A DNA stretch of 64,000 nt from Skeletonema tropicum (lineage: Eukaryota; Bacillariophyta; Thalassiosirophyceae; Thalassiosirales; Thalassiosiraceae), in the NCBI GenBank assembly GCA_037178625.1, contig CM074135.1, positions 3,102,001 to 3,166,000 on the forward strand, in the 5' to 3' direction. Below are positions 57,397 to 64,000 of the stretch, piece after piece; positions within the stretch are counted from its first letter, which is position 1, and every line of letters starts with the position of its first letter. A model generated the notes under the pieces. That model was given only the letters and a program-made list of their open reading frames with translations, did no database searches and was not told the origin of the DNA. The position numbers were made by a program, and so were the translations under genes.

Positions 57397-58509
57397 CTAC
57401 GATTCTGTTGTCCTCCCCAGGTAGGTACTTACCTCCTCACCTCTGTTTTGAAAGAGGGAGGTTTGAGAGACAATATCTCCAATGTTTTTTGCTCTCTTAT
57501 AGCATACTACCATCTTTTCGATTCCGATTGTGTCGCGTAGGGTGGTAGAAAGCTCCTCCTCATATATCTGTTGACAGGTTCGACTAGGGATGTAATGAGG
57601 GTGGAATCGACCGAGTTTCAAATAGATGTTTTTGTCATTATCTGAGGTGGTAGATTCTGAGATGGCTTGGGGCAGTGGAGGTGGGTTGCAGACTTTGTAG
57701 TTTGCATTTACGAACATTCGTTTCAGTTGGTCGAAGTCCCATCCTCTGTCGAGCAAGCGTTGGAAGAATAGTCTTGCTACCTCGACATAGTCTTTTTTAT
57801 CGGTGCACTGCCAATAGTATCTCTTGAGTTCGCCAAATATTACCCCTTTCATCGTGTTCCTCTGATGAGCAGAAGATGGCAGTAGGTAGAGGTAGAGGTT
57901 CATTGGCTTTTGGTATGTCTTAGTTGAGACAATACCTTCTGGCGAAATGGAAATGATTAAGTCTAAGAAGATTCCTTTGTCGGCAGGTTCTTCAACCTTC
58001 CAACGGAGGATTCCAAAGTCGTTGATGTCTTGCTTGAGGTCGTGAAAGCGCCTAAGGCTTCCAAGCCATAGGACAGATAGGTCATCGACGAAACGTGCAA
58101 GGTCTTGGATTTCTTCCGAATAGCCAGGGAGGAGTCTAATTTTCTCATGCCAGCCATAGTAAAGGCCAGCGTACATGACTGCGACTGATGTACCCATCGC
58201 AGTGCCACATAGTTGTTTGAAAAAGCAGTCTCCAAATTGGGTAATGTTGTTCTTCATAATAAAGCTCAGAGCTTCCAGAATAAGTTTGATGTCCGGGAAG
58301 TCGTCTGGAAGTTGGTTGTTTTCTTTCAGATGGTTGAGCCATACTCCGATGATTTCGATGCCATGATTGATAGTGATATTGTCGTACATGGCGGTAGCAT
58401 CAGCAGTAATAATCTTCGTCCCTGCTGGCCATTGTTTGTTAGTCAGTCGGGCGTGATATTCTTTGCTGTCTTTGATGGTCGACGGAATAAATTGAACAAG
58501 TTTTTGCAA
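57397..58509 (-). CDS. Penelope-like reverse transcriptase, N-terminally truncated
   Basis: 370 codons counted from 58509, with the frame open upstream through 58530 into the telomere repeats. Fingers/palm motifs: ITADATAMYDNI, then CGTAMGTSVAVMYAGL, RFVDDLSVLW (catalytic Asp pair), GIFLDLIIS, then TYQKPMNLYLYLLPSSAHQ and a Cys/Arg-poor thumb. This motif order and wording are characteristic of Penelope-like elements rather than LTR or LINE enzymes. The N-terminal motifs that normally precede WLDYELQKL are missing. The catalytic residues remain, but the protein is incomplete. Confidence 0.75.
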   Translation of the reverse strand: MQKLVQFIPSTIKDSKEYHARLTNKQWPAGTKIITADATAMYDNITINHGIEIIGVWLNHLKENNQLPDDFPDIKLILEALSFIMKNNITQFGDCFFKQLCGTAMGTSVAVMYAGLYYGWHEKIRLLPGYSEEIQDLARFVDDLSVLWLGSLRRFHDLKQDINDFGILRWKVEEPADKGIFLDLIISISPEGIVSTKTYQKPMNLYLYLLPSSAHQRNTMKGVIFGELKRYYWQCTDKKDYVEVARLFFQRLLDRGWDFDQLKRMFVNANYKVCNPPPLPQAISESTTSDNDKNIYLKLGRFHPHYIPSRTCQQIYEEELSTTLRDTIGIEKMVVCYKRAKNIGDIVSQTSLFQNRGEEVSTYLGRTTES

Positions 58510-58530
58510 CTCGTAGTCTAGCCACTTGCT

Positions 58531-58572
58531 CCTAACCCTAACCCTAACCCTAACCCTAACCCTAACCCTAAC
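58531..58572 (-). repeat. Interstitial telomere repeat, seven units
   Basis: 42 bases of perfect CCCTAA on the plus strand (TTAGGG on the minus strand), fused directly to the truncated 5' end of the Penelope-like frame. Confidence 0.95.
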
Positions 58573-58674
58573 TTCGCTCCATTTTCTCTCTGCAGAATAT
58601 TATTAGATATCATGCTACACACAATATTATTATTCAGTTCCTTCGCCCCTCATGTCGGCTATGATGATGCGCCC
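58571..58674 (+). repeat. 104-base direct repeat flanking the Penelope-like element, right
   Basis: Identical to 56946-57049, then continues into block D through GCGCCCTAAAC. Confidence 0.92.
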
Positions 58675-59109
58675 TAAACAAATTGCTTTTTTTTGGCATT
58701 TTGAGCTACAAATGACTCATCTTGCCAACGGGACTACTCATATTGCCAATCGTGACTACTCATAATTCCAAAGGCTACTACTAGCTTTATTCCACTGTAT
58801 TAGCTCTTTTACCAAATTTGACCAATCTGGTTCTCCTACCTCAGACCACACCAACCTACATCCTTCTCTCGACACAACTCACCATGGCGCCGCTCAAATA
58901 CCATTCGACACAACTTGCCATAGCACATCAAATTAATGATATCGTTGTATAAAATTCAGGTGGTATCTGCGCCACATCATCGCGCTAATATCCGCCAAAT
59001 ATCGTTCCTGTAACTACAATATTATTTTCCATATTATATAAGGAGCCTCGCTCGCTCATACATGTTGTTGCTTGCAATCCCCTTGCCCAAACCATGCTCG
59101 CAATCCCCC
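58672..59109. repeat. Duplicated block D, copy 2
   Basis: Matches 48181-48617 until AATCCCCCT, after which the copies diverge. Confidence 0.9.
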
Positions 59110-60165
59110 TCCCCCATCAAATCCGAACAAAAGCGGCACCATCCCTGTAATCCTCATGATAATAAATACCACCCCGCCCAATATAATCTTTGCTACTAAT
59201 AATATACATAGATATCCCCCCCACAACATAACATGTAATTAAATCATGACATATCTGGTACATTTATTATTTATTGAGTTACTCCATAGAATTATTATTA
59301 TTACTAAATTCCTTTGATTATTATTCAGTTACCGTTATTGCTAATATATTAGTGCCGCCATTATGAACTTCTACTCCCTTGGAGTGTTACTATTTACTAT
59401 CACACAAATCGCTGCGCTCCAGATGTATTATTTCCATACACATGATTCGACGCTCCGCCACTCCATAGACGACGCCGCTAGCCCAGTAATTCCTCTACAA
59501 ATCGCTTGCGCTATTTATTAGCTTCAATATAAGCCACCAACTGTTAAAATACTCCGGCTACTCGCCGAGGACGACCCATGACATTGGTGGATAAAGAAGC
59601 ATTTGATTCGCACAAAATAACTCTACAGAATATTACTGCAGAAGTCAATCCATGCAATATTATTATTCAAATCCTTCGAGAATCACGTCGGAAATGGTGC
59701 TGCTGTTATATTGGTGCTGTTTTTCTGCGCTTTAATTGTTCATGTAGTGTGCAGAAGCAGTAGTGGGGGGGGGGGAGTGGAGCGGCTGCCATTGTCTTCG
59801 GTGATTTTTTTGGGTGCGACGAGGGATGATGAGAACCAAAAAAAAGAGGGGCCCTATGTGCTTTCTCACAAAAAGAAAGTGTAATGCAAACCACCACCAC
59901 TGCCAGCAACTTACCACCATCCAATCCAAGCGGCATGTGCTCAACATGGGGAAGACCTGCGTCATAGCCAACTAGAGTACTAGCAACATCAACACAATAA
60001 TTTATTAATACCTCCCCCCCCCCCCTGCGCCTCCCCCGCCTCCCCAATCAAATAATTAATTAATAACTTGTGGAACACTTCTCCCACCAGTAAATCAGTA
60101 TCCCCCCTAATAATAATTCTCCACGGAACACTTTGCTCGCGTCGGTATCAATTACGACAGCAGCC
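59110..60165. other. AT-rich spacer with G and C homopolymer runs
   Basis: No supported gene. A run of about 13 G begins at about 59765 and a run of about 13 C begins at about 60010. The last 150 bases are the probable promoter and leader of the gene at 60166. Confidence 0.55.
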
Positions 60166-62242
60166 ATGAGTAATAGTGAGCAGCCGCCGCCGCCGCCGCC
60201 GCCGCCACCACCACCACCACCTCCTCCGCCGCAGCAGCCGCCGCCGCCACTACCACCGCTACATCAACCGTTGGACGACGATTTAATTGCATCGCCGTCA
60301 AAGAGGCAGCGAGTTGATGATTCTGCCGTAGCGAATAATAATAATAATATTAGTGGTGACGACAAAAATAGCAATCAGGGAGGTGGCAATGATAGTACTG
60401 CAGCAGCCATGAATAATAATCAGCCGCCACCGCCACAACCACAACCACAACAAAATCAACCGGTACATGACAATTCAAGTGTGCAGCGAGTCGATTCGCA
60501 GCGAGTCGATTTTCAGCGAGCAGCAGCAAGTAATATTAGTAATAGTGGTGACAATGAAAATAACAACCAAGGGGATGACAACATTGACTACAACTTTGAT
60601 GAAGGCGATGATAGCGAAATGTTAGCTCTCAGTGATCAAAGGAGACAGCACAATTTGGAAACAACTTTATTTGGGGTGTATTGTACGGCAGAACAATGTG
60701 CACACAACCGTCTTCTTCAAACAAAGGGGAGCAATCTTTGGATTCCATCACGACGACAAATTCGACAACATTGGAAGGAGAATGGATGTGGTGGCGACAC
60801 AGCAAAACCCAATGCACTAGGAGCTGAAAAATCTCTGAGAGCGAAACAAATTGAACTCCACAACCAACTTATGCGAAGCACACCACAGCAAGTAAATTCA
60901 TTGATAGCAGCCGAATTCCCACAAAATTGCACAATATTGGGTGGGACCTTTCATTACTGTCTCAATTGTGGAATCTTTGGTAACAGAAAATTCAATGTTG
61001 AGAGGCACTTTAACAACAAATCAGCCAACTCAATGAAATGCAACGCTTCACAACATCTAAAAGCCGGTGGTCGAATCTTGGAGGGAATCCATGGCATAAA
61101 GTGCCCCCAAGCTGTGGTGGAGCTGGTCCGAAACAAACAATTTGAATTGCCATATCCTAATGCTGCTGTAAATCAACTTACTCCTACTCGTACTACTCGC
61201 ACTACTACTGCTGCAAGAACTTCTGCAGCGCGAAGACACTACAGTGAGTTCACACAATTTTGACTTCTCTTGGAAATGTTTTTATTACCATCTCACACAA
61301 TTCTGTCCATATCATATTTCAGATTCACCTAGTAGTTCCTTGCTGTTGGTGTCAGACCTGGATAGAGGCATTGTTACTGCTACCCCTGAAGAGATGAGGG
61401 AAGCAAAAGCTTTGGGTCCACCCCGCATCGACATTGAAAGTAGTCTCCGTAGCATTGCTGAAGCATGCTTTACGGACCATTCCATGGACTCTGCTGCAAA
61501 GAGCGAAGCACTCTCCAAGGTAGATCAACACAAGCTACTGCTACTTCCCCTCATCGAGTCAAATCCAGATAGATGTGTCAATCAACTCAAGCCACTTGCC
61601 ACAATGGCCTCGAAGAAATTTGATCCCCAAACCGATCCTTTTAGTTCCATCATCAAGGTCATTCTGCATGCAGGGAAGACTTATCTATCAGATGGACACG
61701 CAGAGAATGATGTTCTGTTGGTTAGTCCTTTTTTCAGAGGCATGTTGTATCAAGTGGGAAGTGCAGAGGCACCGAACGAAGAGATGCTATTGCAAGGGTC
61801 CACCTTTGTTCCAACAAAGACTATGCCCAAAATTATTGAGGAGTTCGAGCACTTGATTCTCTTTGTACTTCGTACCAAGCCTGGCCTATTACAAGAGCAA
61901 CTTAGCCAAGCTGAGGAGATTCAGGAATTTGTCATTGACAATTTCTCTGACGGGCGGACTGATGATGAGCTGTTGAATGAGACCGCAAAGCGCATCAATG
62001 GGACCAACATCCTATTCGGCATGATGATCAGCGTTCTCACAGAGAATCCTATTGGACTGAAACCCAATGTACTGCACCAATATCTTATTGGGAGAGGGCT
62101 CAAATCAGTGTCATCACGATCCTACCTGGTTTTTCATGCCGCAAATGAAATCAGCAAGAACTCCAACAACCTCCTCCGCCTAATGAGGCATATGGTTTGT
62201 GGTCACATTTGCAGAACTGCACGAAGAGATGACAACCTCTGA
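60166..62242 (+). CDS. Two-exon protein with poly-Pro/Gln N-terminus, unknown function
   Basis: Exon 1 is 60166-61243 and exon 2 is 61323-62242. The 79-base intron has GTGAGT and TTTCAG ends and keeps phase, giving 665 residues. I chose the ATG at 60166 (MSNSEQPPPP). Regions: poly-Pro/Gln; an Asn/Asp/Gln-rich low-complexity stretch with SPSKRQR, a possible nuclear localisation signal; a Cys/His region (FHYCLNCGIFGNRKFNVERH, then SMKC) that could be a zinc finger; and a largely helical C-terminal half (for example LRTKPGLLQEQLSQAEEIQE). Both exons are free of stops. A nuclear, possibly DNA-binding role is inferred. No family is recognised. Confidence 0.75.
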
Positions 62243-62280
62243 AACTGGAATATTGTGTTTTTGCAATTTAATTTTGTTGT

Positions 62281-62298
62281 ATCAGAATATATTCTGAT
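62281..62298. repeat. Perfect 18-base palindrome
   Basis: ATCAGAATATATTCTGAT is self-complementary and shares the TCAGAAT word with the larger hairpin that follows. Confidence 0.85.
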
Positions 62299-62302
62299 TT
62301 GA

Positions 62303-62357
62303 CAGAATCTTTTCTGATTTGTCAGAATTTTATTCTGACAAATCAGAAAAGATTCTG
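62303..62357. repeat. Perfect 26-bp hairpin, 3-base loop
   Basis: 62303-62328 and 62332-62357 are exact reverse complements around TTT. It lies 61 bases after a stop codon. It could be a 3' processing or termination structure, a tiny foldback element, or a small-RNA precursor. Confidence 0.92.
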
Positions 62358-64000
62358 ATATAGTGCATTCATCAGAATTGAGATGCTGTCACATCAGATT
62401 TTTTTGTTCTCATCGGCCAATCGCTGTTGGAATAGGTTCTGGGCTCATTTTTTAAGTGCCCTTTATCAAACACTCCCATTACTATTTGGGATGTTTTTGT
62501 CATGTGTGTAGCAAATGCGTCTATGACCGAAGAAAGAAGGACAGAAATCCAAATTTGACCCTTTCCCTGCTTCTCCTGATAGATGTGCAACGTCGTTTAT
62601 GAATACAGCATGTTCAAAAATAAATAACGACCATGGCGTCCACAACTCCACCCTTGCTACCTTCGCCGCCGATTGGTGCATCACCCCAAAGCGCCGCCAA
62701 CATCCACATAGAGTCGTTATCTACCGATGATGCTCAAGGAATAAACCGCCTCCTGCATTCATCTTTGTTTTGGGCCCTTCGACATATTATCTTGTGTCCG
62801 TTGATGAAAATAAAATAACGATCTTCTTCACATGCACGATAACATCTTCATGGACCGTGCTCGCCTACAGTGTTACACACCAATAATATCGGCGATTCAA
62901 CAATATTATGAGCGCTTGCGGCGTGATTATCGGCTGGGGTCACTGATAATGCTTATCTATCATTTTCAAATGACATGCGTGATTATTTATTTTGATCGGC
63001 ATAGTCCACGTACATATTGCCAGAAGTGGCAGTAACAGCAACGGGGGGATTGATGCTCTCTGTTTGGAGGTACGTGTGCTCTTTCATATTTTTATTTAAT
63101 TTGATCACAAATACAACGCCATTGTCCTCGCCACTAAAATTAATCATTTTGTTGTCTCCCCCCTCCCCAACTTTGTTATTTAACAGACGACATCATTTAT
63201 TAATTCGACAGATCCACTCCCCCTCCGCCTCCACTGTTATCCAATCAGACGGAATCACTCGGCTACTTTGTTTTGATCATCTACACCACAGAGTTTTACT
63301 CAGATATTATACAACTGAAGCATCAAATCAACCGAAGTTTGTGTTTGGGGGGGATTCTTTTATATATAGCAACTCGTCAAGATTGTCTGCCACAGCGACG
63401 TAGGTGTGCCCGACGAAAGGTGGAAGCTTCGTGCGAGAAACTAATCCCGGGAGTTATAAGACGGACTGCACTGGACTTGAAGCTATCTAAAGATCCCCTC
63501 TGTTCTAAGAAGTGATTAACTTTGCAAGTTGGAGTCCTTTCAGCCGTCATACTGAAACCTCTTTCTTTCACCGCACTTTTGGGACGCACAGCTGAACGTT
63601 GGGACGGTGACTCCTTATTGTGCCATCTGAGATATTGATCATTATGAGCGTTGCACGAACGAACCGTTGGAGGACGAAACCTCTTGGCAGATTTGGTAAT
63701 AATATTATTGCAGCAATGGGTCCCTTCTTGGAACGATTAACTTTGAGGTACGTGCTATTCAATATTTCTTATTTAATTTGATCACAAATGCTATGCCATT
63801 GTCTAACATGGGTGATTTTGTTGCTCTCTATTATGATATACCTCCCAAATTGGAAGTGGAATGCTCTTCGTGGATATAATTGTTGCCTGCATGGCTCCAT
63901 TGGAGTCTCTAGAGATGTTCCACACATCATCCTCATTGGCTGAGATGGAATTCAATTGGAGGAGGAAGCATCTATTTCTGTTCTACTGTGGAAGCCGATT
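62358..64000. other. Right end of window, no firm gene
   Basis: A 61-codon frame starts at the ATG at 62633 (MASTTPPLLPSPP) but lacks support. Two GTACGTG donor-like sites (about 63070 and 63750) are each followed by related sequence. An ATG at 63891 opens a frame that runs off the window end and may be part of a gene beyond it. Confidence 0.35.

Larger units (their letters stand above)
57050..58570 (-). mobile_element. 5'-truncated Penelope-like retroelement
   Basis: A 1,521-base insertion between 104-base direct repeats. On the minus strand it reads telomere-type TTAGGG repeats, then a reverse transcriptase frame, then a short 3' region with a strong stem-loop and a GCTCGCTTCGCTCGCTCCC end. 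No endonuclease domain is seen; a lost or absent GIY-YIG cannot be told apart. Confidence 0.7.

Noticed and set aside
58531..58572. The telomere repeat as a true chromosome end
   Set aside because: It is only seven units long and flanked on both sides by other sequence, so it is interstitial.
1..64000. CRISPR arrays, bacterial operons or defence systems
   Set aside because: The repeats are satellites, minisatellites or tandem genes without regular unique spacers, and all genes have eukaryotic features.

Overview
This is nuclear DNA of a eukaryote, most likely a diatom or another stramenopile (inference). Support: short introns of 78-94 bases with GTGAGT donors; AATAAA poly(A) signals; a eukaryotic tRNA-Glu with a Pol III T-run; CCCTAA/TTAGGG telomere-type repeats; a Ty3/gypsy retrotransposon, a Penelope-type reverse transcriptase and a possible Crypton-like recombinase; and proteins rich in Gln, Pro and Asn. 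There are no operons or bacterial signals. The species cannot be named from sequence alone.

Layout. 1-708: a 187-base satellite arranged as a two-monomer higher-order repeat. 1167-26312: five head-to-tail units of about 5.0-5.2 kb. Each carries a two-exon purple acid phosphatase (PAP) gene on the minus strand and, divergently on the plus strand, a block of duplicated small exons followed by a 42-base minisatellite coding in phase for a 14-residue repeat. Copies 1-4 are intact. Copy 5 has lost its signal peptide and N-terminal domain and is joined to unrelated DNA. 27-32 kb: sparse single-copy DNA with a small spliced gene, a tRNA-Glu and a 588-base terminal-inverted-repeat element with TA flanks. 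32248-39193: one host gene split by a complete gypsy element with identical 210-base LTRs and a CCGCT target duplication. 39442-40330: a non-autonomous element with TTAA flanks. 40387-42322: a broken two-zinc-domain gene. 43668-45433: a truncated LTR retroelement.

45.3-59.1 kb is a patchwork of duplicated blocks. Many junctions fall at CCCTAA or at interstitial telomere repeats. The patchwork holds a coiled-coil gene duplicated in intact and frameshifted forms, a 114-base minisatellite in 622-base higher-order units, a giant CT/GA palindrome, a frameshifted recombinase-like gene, and a Penelope-like reverse transcriptase fused at its truncated 5' end to seven telomere repeats and flanked by 104-base direct repeats. 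60166-62242 is a clean two-exon gene of unknown function, followed by a perfect 26-bp hairpin.

Working together: extra PAP copies would raise secreted phosphomonoesterase capacity for scavenging organic phosphate (inference). Most of the rest is mobile or repeat DNA. The two LTR retroelements both have gag and the downstream protease or pol in the same frame, separated by one TGA.
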